Positions 1-6,573 of a stretch of DNA of 7,521 nt are shown here, one piece after another; the first letter of the stretch is position 1; each line of letters starts with the position of its first letter. The translations under genes and the position numbers were made by a program. Origin of the DNA: Pseudomonadota bacterium (GTDB lineage Bacteria > Pseudomonadota > Alphaproteobacteria > Sphingomonadales > Sphingomonadaceae); NCBI GenBank assembly GCA_023424275.1, contig JAFAED010000013.1, positions 1 through 7,521 of the forward strand. The letters run 5' to 3'. Under the pieces are notes generated by a model, which was not told the DNA's origin, did no database searches, and worked only from the letters and a program-made list of their open reading frames with translations.

Positions 1-751
1 GCGCGGCGGCCAGTTCGGGCACGGCGTCGACCATGCGCGACGCTGCGACCGTCGCCTGTATCTCTTCCAGCGACATCTGCATTCCCACGGGCACCTTCGT
101 CGGCGGGTCCTGTTCCTGTCCGCCGACGCCGATCAGGACGCGCGGCTTGCGGTCGAGCTTTGCGAGCTTGTCCTTGAAAGCGGGCAGGTGGCCGAGGATC
201 GCAAAGCCGTCCCACCACAGCGACGGGCTGTTGGCGAGGAAGGTAGTAAACGCGTCGGGCCGCGTCAGCAACGCATAGGTGGTGAACAGCCCGCCGAGCG
301 AATGGCCGAACAGGATGCGCTCGTCCGCCGATGCTTCGGGGTAACGCCGGCCGATCTCGGGCGCGAGCGTGTCGGTGAGGAAGGAGAGGAAGGCGTCGGC
401 GCCGCCGTCCTGATCGCCGATGAAGCTGGTCATGCCGCCCAGCGCCGCGCGCCCGGCCTCGCTGAGCGGCGGGGTCAGATCGGCGGTGCGCAGCTTGGCG
501 AACTCGAGAAAATCGACGCCATAACCGATGCCGACGACCATAGCGGTCGGCAGCATGCCCATGATCCCGCGCAGCCGCGCGATTTCGGCGGCGAGCGCGA
601 AGCCGATATCGCCGTCGAGGACATAGAGCACGGGCACCTTGGCGCCTTCGGGAATATGCGCGACGCGCGCGACGCTGATCTGGAAGCTGCCGTCGCCGCG
701 CGGGTGCGGCATTTCGAACTGTTCGACCGGGACTTGCAGGGAAAAGCTCAT
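1..751 (-). CDS. Alpha/beta hydrolase, IroE-like esterase type (C-terminus cut by window edge)
   Basis: I translated this from the minus strand: an open frame of 250 codons from ATG at 751 down to base 2, with no stop before the edge. The protein begins MSFSLQVPVEQFEMPHPRGD. It shows the strand PVLYVLDGD (about residues 40-48) and the nucleophile elbow LFGHSLGG with Ser151. After that come FLANSPSLWW (171-180) and a strand VLIGVGGQEQD (about 205-215) that probably supplies the catalytic acid. The catalytic His should lie just beyond the edge. This arrangement matches the predicted-hydrolase/siderophore-esterase (IroE, Fes, esterase D) group of the alpha/beta superfamily. No signal peptide is visible, so it probably acts in the cytoplasm. 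An AAGGA ribosome site at 760-764 sits 8 bases before the ATG. The gene lies 30 bases after the serine hydrolase stop, so the two are probably cotranscribed. Family is well supported; the substrate (ester versus siderophore trilactone or other) is not known. Confidence 0.88.
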   Translation of the reverse strand, partial: MSFSLQVPVEQFEMPHPRGDGSFQISVARVAHIPEGAKVPVLYVLDGDIGFALAAEIARLRGIMGMLPTAMVVGIGYGVDFLEFAKLRTADLTPPLSEAGRAALGGMTSFIGDQDGGADAFLSFLTDTLAPEIGRRYPEASADERILFGHSLGGLFTTYALLTRPDAFTTFLANSPSLWWDGFAILGHLPAFKDKLAKLDRKPRVLIGVGGQEQDPPTKVPVGMQMSLEEIQATVAASRMVDAVPELAAA

Positions 752-781
752 CGGGTTGTTCCTTGTTTCGGGAGGGGGGCG

Positions 782-1981
782 TCAGGCGCGGGAGTCGCGC
801 AGCGCGCGATAGACGAAGTCCTGTGCGACGGTTTCGGGCGGGCGCATGTCGGTCATGATGCGTTTCCGGTTCACCATGCCGATGCACAACAGGTCATGTT
901 CGGGATCGATCCAGAACCAGCAGCCAAAGGCGCCGCCCCATTCATAGGTGCCCTTTCCGACGGGGCGCCCGGCGCGGTCTGGGTCGAGGCAGACCATGCC
1001 GTTCAGCCCGTGGCCGTTGCCGTCGCCGATCACATAGTGAAGGATCGGAAAACGCTGGTCGAGCAGGGCATCGGGCAGGTGGTTGGCGAGCATCAGGTCG
1101 ACGCTTTCGGGCTTCAATACCTGCACATCGCCAAGGCTGCCGCGGTTCAGCAACATGCGGGCGAGGCGGGCATAGTCGCCGGCGGTCGACTTGAACGAGG
1201 TCCCGCCCATCGGGAAGATCGATTCCATCCGTTCATCCTGCGTCGCGGTGCGCAGCGTGCCCGTTTCGGGGTCGAGCACATGGCCGCACACCAGCCGGCG
1301 GGTCTGGTCATAATCGAGGACGAAGCCGGTATCGGCCATGCCGAGCGGATCGAAGACGCGCTTTTTCAGGAACAGGTCGAACCGCTCGCCGCTCAGCCGT
1401 TCGACGATCTCGGCCTGCAGGTCGGTCGCGACGCTATATTCCCAGGCGGTGCCGGGTTCATAGTCGAGCGGCATCGACGCGTATCGGCCGATCTGTTCGG
1501 TCAGCGAGCGCGCCTTGTGCCATGACAGCAACTCGAACTTTGCCATCATCTCCTCGACCGTCTTGCCGAAGCTGAAACCCGCGCTGTGCGTAAAAAGCTC
1601 GCGGATCGTCGGCGGGCGGCTGGCCTTGCTGCCGGGCAATGCGGCGATCTTGGCAAATTCGGGCAGATAGTCGGCGACCGAATCGTCGAACTGCCATTTG
1701 CCCTCTTCGTGGAGCAGCAGCATCGCGATCGCCGCCAGCGGCTTGCTCATCGAAAAGAGGGTGAAGATCGAGTCGGGTTGAAGCGGGCGCCGGTCGCGGC
1801 AGTCGGCAAAGCCGGTAACATGACTGTGCACCAGCCGGTCGCCCTTGGCGAGCAGCATCACCTGTCCGGGCAGTTCGCCGTTCGCGACCATCGTGTCGAA
1901 ATAGGTGTCGAGCTCGGCGAGGACCGCCGCCGAGAAGCCCGCCTCTGCGGCGGTGGTCGACACAAAATTACCGGTCTGCAT
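782..1981 (-). CDS. Beta-lactamase-family serine hydrolase (class C / S12 / EstB-like)
   Basis: A 399-residue protein of the penicillin-binding/beta-lactamase fold, a family that includes EstB-type esterases, D-aminopeptidases and other S12 amidases. Visible motifs are SxxK as SMSK (Ser77 nucleophile, Lys80), the tyrosine motif YSV (Tyr182) in GTAWEYSVATD, and a C-terminal WGG (348-350) in the place of the KTG box, followed by FWIDP. WGG instead of KTG is typical of the esterase/amidase branch and argues against a true antibiotic-degrading beta-lactamase. No signal peptide is seen, so it is predicted to be cytoplasmic. The frame stays open to a GTG at 2017. I chose ATG at 1981 because a strong GGGAG ribosome site lies 7 bases ahead of it and the GTG has none. 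It is first of two minus-strand hydrolase genes and is divergent from the TonB receptor gene, which suggests shared control. The substrate cannot be read from sequence. Confidence 0.92.
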   Translation of the reverse strand: MQTGNFVSTTAAEAGFSAAVLAELDTYFDTMVANGELPGQVMLLAKGDRLVHSHVTGFADCRDRRPLQPDSIFTLFSMSKPLAAIAMLLLHEEGKWQFDDSVADYLPEFAKIAALPGSKASRPPTIRELFTHSAGFSFGKTVEEMMAKFELLSWHKARSLTEQIGRYASMPLDYEPGTAWEYSVATDLQAEIVERLSGERFDLFLKKRVFDPLGMADTGFVLDYDQTRRLVCGHVLDPETGTLRTATQDERMESIFPMGGTSFKSTAGDYARLARMLLNRGSLGDVQVLKPESVDLMLANHLPDALLDQRFPILHYVIGDGNGHGLNGMVCLDPDRAGRPVGKGTYEWGGAFGCWFWIDPEHDLLCIGMVNRKRIMTDMRPPETVAQDFVYRALRDSRA

Positions 1982-1986
1982 CCCGT

Positions 1987-1994
1987 CTCTCCCT
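1987..1994 (-). promoter_or_regulatory. Ribosome binding site deciding the serine hydrolase start
   Basis: Read on the minus strand the bases are AAGGGAGA, a near-consensus Shine-Dalgarno sequence whose GGGAG core (1989-1993) is about 7 bases from ATG 1981. Nothing comparable precedes the upstream in-frame GTG at 2017, so this site supports the shorter 399-residue protein. Confidence 0.75.
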
Positions 1995-2042
1995 TGGCTG
2001 GCATCGTTTTGCGTCACCGAAGTCGTCGGTCTTGTCGCGCTT

Positions 2043-2084
2043 TCGATTTTCCAACTTTCTTAAAAGGAAAGTACGGAAACTCGA
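2043..2084. repeat. Nested inverted repeat, candidate operator
   Basis: The outer arms TCGATTTTCC (2043-2052) and GGAAACTCGA (2075-2084) are complementary at 9 of 10 positions. Inside them ACTTTCTT (2054-2061) and AGGAAAGT (2065-2072) pair at 7 of 8 around a 3-base centre. One base on the left and two on the right are unpaired between the two stems. There is no T-run after it on the plus strand and no terminated gene nearby, so an operator or a 5' leader hairpin of the hydrolase transcript is more likely than a terminator. It covers where a -10 would fall if the minus-strand TTGACC (2088-2093) is used. Confidence 0.6.
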
Positions 2085-2095
2085 TTCGGTCAAGC

Positions 2096-2124
2096 GAAAT
2101 TGCGGTGCTTATTGCCGAAATTTC
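2096..2124. repeat. Inverted repeat GAAATT-N-CGG / CCG-N-AATTTC
   Basis: Arms GAAATT (2096-2101) with CGG (2103-2105) pair exactly with CCG (2115-2117) and AATTTC (2119-2124), symmetric about base 2110. Nine of ten arm positions match, with a single mismatched pair (2102/2118). It lies between the two presumed promoters, 11 bases from the nested repeat. It is a possible binding site for a dimeric regulator; no function is demonstrated. Confidence 0.5.
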
Positions 2125-2195
2125 TGGAGGGAGCCGTTCAAATAGCCCGGATTTCAGCGGCCTAAACTGGAGTCTTGTGCGCGAAAAATGATGGA

Positions 2196-2201
2196 TTGAC
2201 A
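2196..2201 (+). promoter_or_regulatory. Candidate -35 element of the receptor operon
   Basis: A perfect TTGACA hexamer about 75 bases before the receptor start codon, reading toward it. A matching -10 is not obvious at 17-base spacing (TTCCAA); CAATAG at 2222-2227 is closer in sequence but 20 bases away. This is therefore a candidate only. The expected -10 position falls on the inverted repeat 2218-2240, which would fit repression. Confidence 0.35.
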
Positions 2202-2217
2202 GATTTGTGAAAATGAG

Positions 2218-2240
2218 TTTCCAATAGAGAAATATGGAAA
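2218..2240. repeat. Inverted repeat TTTCCA / TGGAAA upstream of receptor
   Basis: Perfect 6-base arms TTTCCA (2218-2223) and TGGAAA (2235-2240) are separated by 11 bases, roughly one helical turn. It begins 17 bases after the TTGACA element and ends 34 bases before the receptor ATG. Its TTTCC/GGAAA half-sites also occur in the nested repeat at 2043-2084, so one regulator could bind both. This is a candidate operator by inference. Confidence 0.45.
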
Positions 2241-2274
2241 GTGCCCGGCAAGGGCGTGGTCAAGGGGACGGGAT

Positions 2275-4494
2275 ATGGCGAAACAAGTGATGGGTATTCT
2301 CCTGATCGCGGCGGCGATGCCGACGGCGGCGTGGGCGCAGGACGCGTCGGCCGCCGATGAAGGCAGCGGCGACATCATCGTGACGGCAACCAAGCGCGCC
2401 GAACGCCAGCTCGACGTCCCCAGCGCCATCACCGCCTTTCGCGGCAGCGACCTGCTCGACGACGGCTATACCAGCCTGAAAGATTATCTGGCGCTGACCC
2501 CCGGCGTGCAGGTCAGCCAGGCGGGCGGCGGCGGCAGCCCCGTCATTCGCGGGCTGACGACCGGCACCAACCTTGGCGCGATCGTCGGGATCGTCGTCGA
2601 CGGTGCCCCGGTCGGTCCCAGCTCCTCGTTCAACCTTGGCGGCGCCAATTCGACCGACCTCGATCCGATCGACCTCGAACGCGTCGAGGTGCTGAAGGGG
2701 CCGCAGGGCACGCTTTATGGCGCGAACACGCTGGGCGGCCTGATCTCCTATACCTTCGCACGCCCCGACCTGTCGGACGTCACGGCCGTTGCCCGTGCCG
2801 AACTTGCCGGCACCGAACATGGCGGCACCAGCTATTCGGTTCGCGCCGCGGCAAGCGCGCCGCTCGTCCGCGACAAGCTCGCGATCCGCGCCTCGGGCTA
2901 TATCGACCGGCCCGCCGGTTTCGTCGATAATTCGGTCGCGGGAATCAATGATTTCAACCGCGCGCGCAACTGGGGCATCAACGGTTCGCTGCGCTTCGAG
3001 CCGACCGACGATCTCAAGATCAATATCGTCGGCTTTCACCAGCGGGTGAACCAGCGCGGGCAGGACTATGTGATCTACGGCGCGGATCGCCAGCCGGTCA
3101 CCGATCTTCACTACGACCAGCAACTCTATAATAAATATAGGAAGACCAGCGACGTGCTGATCGGCACGATCGATTATGACCTAGGTTTCGCCAACCTGAC
3201 CTCGGTCAGCAGCTATCAGAAGATCGATGCCTATATCGTCCTCAACGCGCTGCCCTTCAACGCGCAGTTGCCGCTGCTGACCTTGTTCGGTGGCGCGGTC
3301 GTTCCGCCGGGGACGGCTGCGGGAGCCGATGCCAAGGGGCCGATCAAGAAATTCTCGCAGGAACTCCGGCTCGCCTCGTCGGGCGACGGGCCGCTGCAAT
3401 ATGTTGTCGGCGCCTTCTACACGCACGAAAAGGCGCGGACGTCGACGAACGTCGTCGGTTTCGATGCCGATTATCAAGCGGTCCCCACGCTCGACCCGGC
3501 GATCGGCTTCGGCGTCAACGACACCTACAAGGAAATCGCGGGCTTCGGCAATCTGACCTACAAGTTCAGCGAGGCTTTTGACCTGACCGGCGGCGTACGC
3601 ATCGGCCGGATCAGCCAGACCTATAACCAGACATTCTACGGCAGCGACATGGCGGCGTTCAACACGCTGCTCCTGTTGCAGGGGCTGGACCCGATCCCCG
3701 CCGATACGGGCGACCAGAAGGGCGCGGAGACGGTCAAGACCTGGCTGCTCACCGCGCGCTATCATTTCTCGCCCGACGGCATGATCTATGCGCGCTATGC
3801 GACGGGTTTCCGCCCCGGCGGTCCGAACTTCGCCGTCCCCGGCCTGCCGTCGAGCTTCCAGGCCGACTCGACCGAGAATTTCGAAGGCGGCATCAAGACC
3901 AAATTCTGGGACGGCAAGGGCACGATCGACGTCTCGGCCTATTATATGCGCTGGAAGGACATATTGATCCAGGTCAGCAGCGGCGGCCTCAACGCCTATA
4001 CCAACGGCGGCAATGCGCGCGTCTATGGATTTGAAGGCGCGCTGTCGCTCCAGCCGGTGCGCGGGCTGACGCTGGCGGGGACCGTGTCGTATAATGATGG
4101 CAAGATCACCAGCGTCGACCCGCTGGCTGCGGCATCGATCGGCGTCGGCGATCCGCTGCCCAACAATCCGAAATGGAGCGGGTCGCTGTCGCTCGATTAT
4201 CGCGCGCCGGTGTCGGGCAGGTGGCAGGCCGTTGCGGGCGCAACCGCAAAATTCGCGGGATCGCGCCACTCGGCGCTGCGATCGAGCATCCTCAACCCCG
4301 ACTATATCCTGCCGGGCTATGCGCTGTTCGACCTGCGGGCGGGGCTGGAGAGCGACAAGGTCGATATCGGTCTGTTCGTCCGCAACCTGACCGACAAGCG
4401 CGCGCAGCTCAGCGCGACGACGAGTGCCGGGATCAACGAAATCGTCGTTCAGCGACCGCGGACGATCGGGGCCTCGGTGACGTTCCGATATTGA
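2275..4494 (+). CDS. TonB-dependent outer-membrane receptor
   Basis: A complete 739-residue receptor, of usual length for the family. It takes up a ligand through the outer membrane using energy from TonB-ExbB-ExbD. Residues 1-21 form a signal peptide (MAKQ, then a hydrophobic run ILLIAAAM, cleavage after AWA). A TonB box DIIVTA lies at 33-38. The plug domain spans about 45-165, with the family motif RVEVLKGPQGTLYGANTLGG (136-155). The rest is the 22-strand barrel, ending in an aromatic residue in ASVTFRY as expected for BAM-assembled barrels. The start is supported by AAGGGGA at 2262-2268, 6 bases ahead of the ATG. It is the first gene of the plus-strand group and divergent from the hydrolases. 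The ligand cannot be read from sequence: enzymes next door point to an organic nutrient rather than a simple iron chelate, though an iron siderophore remains possible because IroE-like esterases also act on those. Confidence 0.95.
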   Translation: MAKQVMGILLIAAAMPTAAWAQDASAADEGSGDIIVTATKRAERQLDVPSAITAFRGSDLLDDGYTSLKDYLALTPGVQVSQAGGGGSPVIRGLTTGTNLGAIVGIVVDGAPVGPSSSFNLGGANSTDLDPIDLERVEVLKGPQGTLYGANTLGGLISYTFARPDLSDVTAVARAELAGTEHGGTSYSVRAAASAPLVRDKLAIRASGYIDRPAGFVDNSVAGINDFNRARNWGINGSLRFEPTDDLKINIVGFHQRVNQRGQDYVIYGADRQPVTDLHYDQQLYNKYRKTSDVLIGTIDYDLGFANLTSVSSYQKIDAYIVLNALPFNAQLPLLTLFGGAVVPPGTAAGADAKGPIKKFSQELRLASSGDGPLQYVVGAFYTHEKARTSTNVVGFDADYQAVPTLDPAIGFGVNDTYKEIAGFGNLTYKFSEAFDLTGGVRIGRISQTYNQTFYGSDMAAFNTLLLLQGLDPIPADTGDQKGAETVKTWLLTARYHFSPDGMIYARYATGFRPGGPNFAVPGLPSSFQADSTENFEGGIKTKFWDGKGTIDVSAYYMRWKDILIQVSSGGLNAYTNGGNARVYGFEGALSLQPVRGLTLAGTVSYNDGKITSVDPLAAASIGVGDPLPNNPKWSGSLSLDYRAPVSGRWQAVAGATAKFAGSRHSALRSSILNPDYILPGYALFDLRAGLESDKVDIGLFVRNLTDKRAQLSATTSAGINEIVVQRPRTIGASVTFRY

Positions 4495-4527
4495 TCGAAA
4501 TTCCAGTTTGATGTCGCCCAGCATATT

Positions 4528-4541
4528 CTTTCATGCGAAAG
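4528..4541. repeat. Short dyad CTTTC-ATGC-GAAAG at the regulator's upstream start codon
   Basis: Perfect 5-base arms flank 4 bases and surround the ATG at 4533. The same CTTTC/GAAAG half-sites occur inside the intergenic repeat (2055-2059 and 2067-2071) with 7-base spacing. If the real start is the later ATG at 4623, this dyad would be upstream DNA and could be an autoregulatory site. Short arms make chance occurrence likely. Confidence 0.25.
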
Positions 4542-5333
4542 CCCGACCTTTCTTCTTGCGCAGGCGGGCTGTCACCGGCCATGTCGATTTTGCGCGAGCA
4601 GGCCAGGGGTTTTCGAGAAACGATGCGCGAGAAGACGGGACGCAAAGAGGAACTGGCAACCAGCCGCTTGCGGGTGGGGGCGGCGATCCGCGAACGGCGT
4701 TTGGCGGCAGGGCTGTCGCTCGCCGAACTCGCCGACCGTATCGGTGTCGCCTTGTCGACCATGTCGAAGATCGAGAATGGCAAGATTTCGACCAGCTTCG
4801 AGCGGCTCGACAGCGTCAGCCGCGCGCTGCAGGCAGACCTGACCGAATTCCTGGGGACCGCCGCGCCGATGGCGATCGCGATGCCGGCGTCCTCGGCCTA
4901 TGGCATGCGGCGCAGCATCACGCGGCCCGAGGATGGGACGATGGTCGACGCCGGATCCTATCTCGAATGGTTCCACGCATCGGACATGCTGCAAAAGCGA
5001 TTCCAGCCGGTTGTCGCCGAACTGCTGCTCGAGGATGTCGCCGACTACGGCCCCTTCACCCAGCACAGCGGCGAGGAATTCAACTATGTCCTCGAGGGCG
5101 AGATGGAGTTCCATACCGAAATCTATGCGCCCGTCCGTCTGACCGCCGGGTCGAGCATCTATTTCGATGCCGAGATGAAGCATGCCCACACGCGGGTGGG
5201 CAAGGGCACCTGCCGCATCCTCGCGATCCTCTGCCCACGCCTCGAACCGCTCGGCACGCCATCGGCGGACAGGCGATCGATGCGGGTCGTCGATGCCGAG
5301 GGCAGGACGCTGGAGACCGCGCACGGCAAATAG
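4533..5333 (+). CDS. XRE-family transcriptional regulator with C-terminal cupin domain
   Basis: A predicted DNA-binding regulator of 266 residues from the first ATG. Residues about 45-108 form an XRE/Cro helix-turn-helix (RVGAAIRERRLAAGLSLAEL, then GVALSTMSKIENGKISTSFERL). Residues about 155-235 form a cupin barrel with motif 1 around TQHSGEEFNYVLEGEMEFH (His178, Glu182) and motif 2 around AGSSIYFDAEMKHAH (His217, His219). In this family the cupin binds a small ligand or metal and changes DNA binding. Start choice is uncertain: ATG 4533 has no visible ribosome site and its first 40 residues lie before the domain, while ATG 4581 and ATG 4623 are in frame; 4623 would give a 236-residue protein starting closer to the HTH. 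It follows the receptor by 38 bases with no terminator seen and precedes the FMN enzyme by 28 bases. It is the obvious candidate regulator of this locus, probably responding to the substrate or a product; that role is inferred. Confidence 0.9.
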   Translation: MRKPDLSSCAGGLSPAMSILREQARGFRETMREKTGRKEELATSRLRVGAAIRERRLAAGLSLAELADRIGVALSTMSKIENGKISTSFERLDSVSRALQADLTEFLGTAAPMAIAMPASSAYGMRRSITRPEDGTMVDAGSYLEWFHASDMLQKRFQPVVAELLLEDVADYGPFTQHSGEEFNYVLEGEMEFHTEIYAPVRLTAGSSIYFDAEMKHAHTRVGKGTCRILAILCPRLEPLGTPSADRRSMRVVDAEGRTLETAHGK

Positions 5334-5350
5334 CCGCGGCGCGACCGGGC

Positions 5351-5355
5351 GGAGG
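5351..5355 (+). promoter_or_regulatory. Ribosome binding site deciding the FMN enzyme start
   Basis: GGAGG lies 6 bases before ATG 5362. The frame is open further upstream to an ATG at 5182, but that stretch overlaps the regulator's coding sequence and gives a low-complexity Arg/Ser/Ala-rich extension unlike the family, so 5362 is the start. Confidence 0.8.
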
Positions 5356-5361
5356 CCGATA

Positions 5362-6573
5362 ATGGCGTCGCTCGAAAAGGCCTTCAACATTGCCGACATG
5401 CAGACGCTTGCGGCGCGCGCGCTGCCGCTGCCGATCCGCGACTATCTGGAGGGCGGCGCGGACGACGAATGGACGCTGGCGCGCAATCGCGACGTGTTCG
5501 ACTTATGGGTGCTGGCGCAGCATGTGATGGTCGACGTCGGAGCGATCGATACGAGCATGGATCTGCTGGGCTTTTGCAGCGCGATGCCACTCATCCTGTC
5601 GCCGACCGGCATGTCGCAGCTGTTCCACGCCTCGGGCGAGACTGCGGTCGCGCGCGCAGCGGCGGCGGCAGGCGTGCCCTACGGCCTGTCGACGATGGCG
5701 ACGACGTCGATCGAGGCGGTCGCAGCGACCGACGCGGACCGCTATTTCCAGCTCTATCTGTTCCGCGACCGCGGGCTGACGAAGGCATTGCTCGAACGCG
5801 CCGCGGCCGGCGGCTATGGCGCGCTTTGCCTGACCGTCGACACGGCCATCGCGGGCAATCGCGAGCGCGACCTCAGAAGCGGGATGATCATGCCGCCGCG
5901 CTTCACGCTCGGTAGCCTGATGAGCTTTGCCACGCATCCGCGCTGGTCGTTCGGTGCGCTCCGGAACCGCTCCTTCCAGCTTGCGAATGTCGTCGATCAT
6001 GTCGGCGACATCGGCCGCGAGGGCACGAGCATCATCGACTATGTCAACGCGCAGTTCGATCGCTCGGCGACGTGGAAAGACATCGAATGGCTGCGCAGCC
6101 AATGGGCGGGCAAGCTGGTCGTCAAGGGTGCGATCATGCCGGCGGATTGCGCGAGCGCCGTCGCATGCGGCGCTGACGCGATCATGGTGTCGAACCATGG
6201 CGGCCGCCAGCTCGACCGCGCCGCCAGCCCGATCGACTATCTCCCCGCAATTCGCGATCGCGTCCAGCGGCAGGTACAGCTTATCGTCGACGGCGGTGTC
6301 CGGCGCGGGACCGACGTGCTGAAGGCGCTTGCGCTCGGCGCCGATGGTTGTTCGATCGGCCGGCCTTATCTCTACGGGCTGGCGGCGGGCGGTGAGGCCG
6401 GGGTCGCGCGCGTGCTGTCGATCTTCCGGACCGAGATCGAGCGCGACATGGGGCTGATGGGACGCACGCGGGTCGCCGATATCACCGCCGCCGATATCGA
6501 TCACCTCTCCCGGTTCCGCTCAAGACCGGGTTGCGACCGGGACTATGCCCAACCGACAAGGACAATCGCATGA
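5362..6573 (+). CDS. FMN-dependent alpha-hydroxy-acid dehydrogenase/oxidase
   Basis: A 403-residue TIM-barrel flavoenzyme of the glycolate oxidase / L-lactate dehydrogenase / mandelate dehydrogenase family, which oxidises an L-2-hydroxy acid to the 2-oxo acid using FMN. Residues matching spinach glycolate oxidase are visible: Tyr28 in RDYLEGGADDEWTLARNR (Tyr24), Tyr132 in FQLYLF (Tyr129), Asp160 in LTVDT (Asp157), Lys255 in LVVKG (Lys230), and the catalytic His279 and Arg282 in SNHGGRQLD. The phosphate-binding part is DGGVRRGTDVLKALALGAD and GRPYLYGL. The segment about 180-215 (with THPRW) corresponds to the variable loop that anchors mandelate and lactate dehydrogenases to the membrane, so a respiratory-chain-linked dehydrogenase is plausible. 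Met112 stands where glycolate oxidase has Trp108, a substrate-pocket position. It lies 28 bases after the regulator and overlaps the peptidase gene by 4. Family is certain; the exact hydroxy acid is not. Confidence 0.95.
   Translation: MASLEKAFNIADMQTLAARALPLPIRDYLEGGADDEWTLARNRDVFDLWVLAQHVMVDVGAIDTSMDLLGFCSAMPLILSPTGMSQLFHASGETAVARAAAAAGVPYGLSTMATTSIEAVAATDADRYFQLYLFRDRGLTKALLERAAAGGYGALCLTVDTAIAGNRERDLRSGMIMPPRFTLGSLMSFATHPRWSFGALRNRSFQLANVVDHVGDIGREGTSIIDYVNAQFDRSATWKDIEWLRSQWAGKLVVKGAIMPADCASAVACGADAIMVSNHGGRQLDRAASPIDYLPAIRDRVQRQVQLIVDGGVRRGTDVLKALALGADGCSIGRPYLYGLAAGGEAGVARVLSIFRTEIERDMGLMGRTRVADITAADIDHLSRFRSRPGCDRDYAQPTRTIA
6558..6562 (+). promoter_or_regulatory. Ribosome binding site of the aminopeptidase inside the upstream gene
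   Basis: AAGGA lies within the last codons of the FMN enzyme, 7 bases before ATG 6570. It supports the overlapping start and translation coupled to the upstream gene. Confidence 0.7.

Larger units (their letters stand above)
1982..2274. promoter_or_regulatory. Divergent intergenic control region
   Basis: These 293 bases separate the minus-strand hydrolase pair from the plus-strand receptor operon and contain no convincing gene. The middle (about 2040-2240) is clearly richer in A and T than the flanking coding DNA. It holds three inverted repeats (2043-2084, 2096-2124, 2218-2240), a TTGACA at 2196-2201 reading toward the receptor, and a TTGACC (complement of 2088-2093) reading toward the hydrolases. 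The octamer GAGTTTCC occurs at 2215-2222 on the plus strand and at 2075-2082 on the minus strand. This is what a two-way promoter under a dimeric regulator would look like. No protein binding has been shown, and the -10 elements are not clear. Confidence 0.7.

Noticed and set aside
188..1525. Long plus-strand open frame opposite the two hydrolases (445 codons)
   Set aside because: It lies antisense to two genes with clear catalytic motifs, its translation is rich in Arg, Ala, Gly and His with no recognisable domain, and GC-rich DNA commonly gives such frames.
2018..2274. Small open frames crossing the divergent region on both strands
   Set aside because: They extend into or across the flanking genes, lack ribosome sites and domains, and the region's repeats fit a control region better.
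3181..4524. Long minus-strand open frame opposite the TonB receptor (447 codons)
   Set aside because: It is antisense to an intact receptor, shows no domain or ribosome site, and has the Arg/Ala/Asp-rich composition of a GC-driven shadow frame.
4495..4532. Possible terminator between the receptor and the regulator
   Set aside because: No GC-rich stem followed by a T-run is present in these 38 bases; the only dyad is the short one at 4528-4541.
5333..5340. Perfect 8-base palindrome GCCGCGGC after the regulator
   Set aside because: Such short GC palindromes are expected by chance in this base composition, and there is no loop or T-run.
5182..5361. Upstream extension of the FMN enzyme in the same frame
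   Set aside because: It overlaps the regulator's coding sequence and is low-complexity, while ATG 5362 has a strong GGAGG site and matches the family N-terminus.
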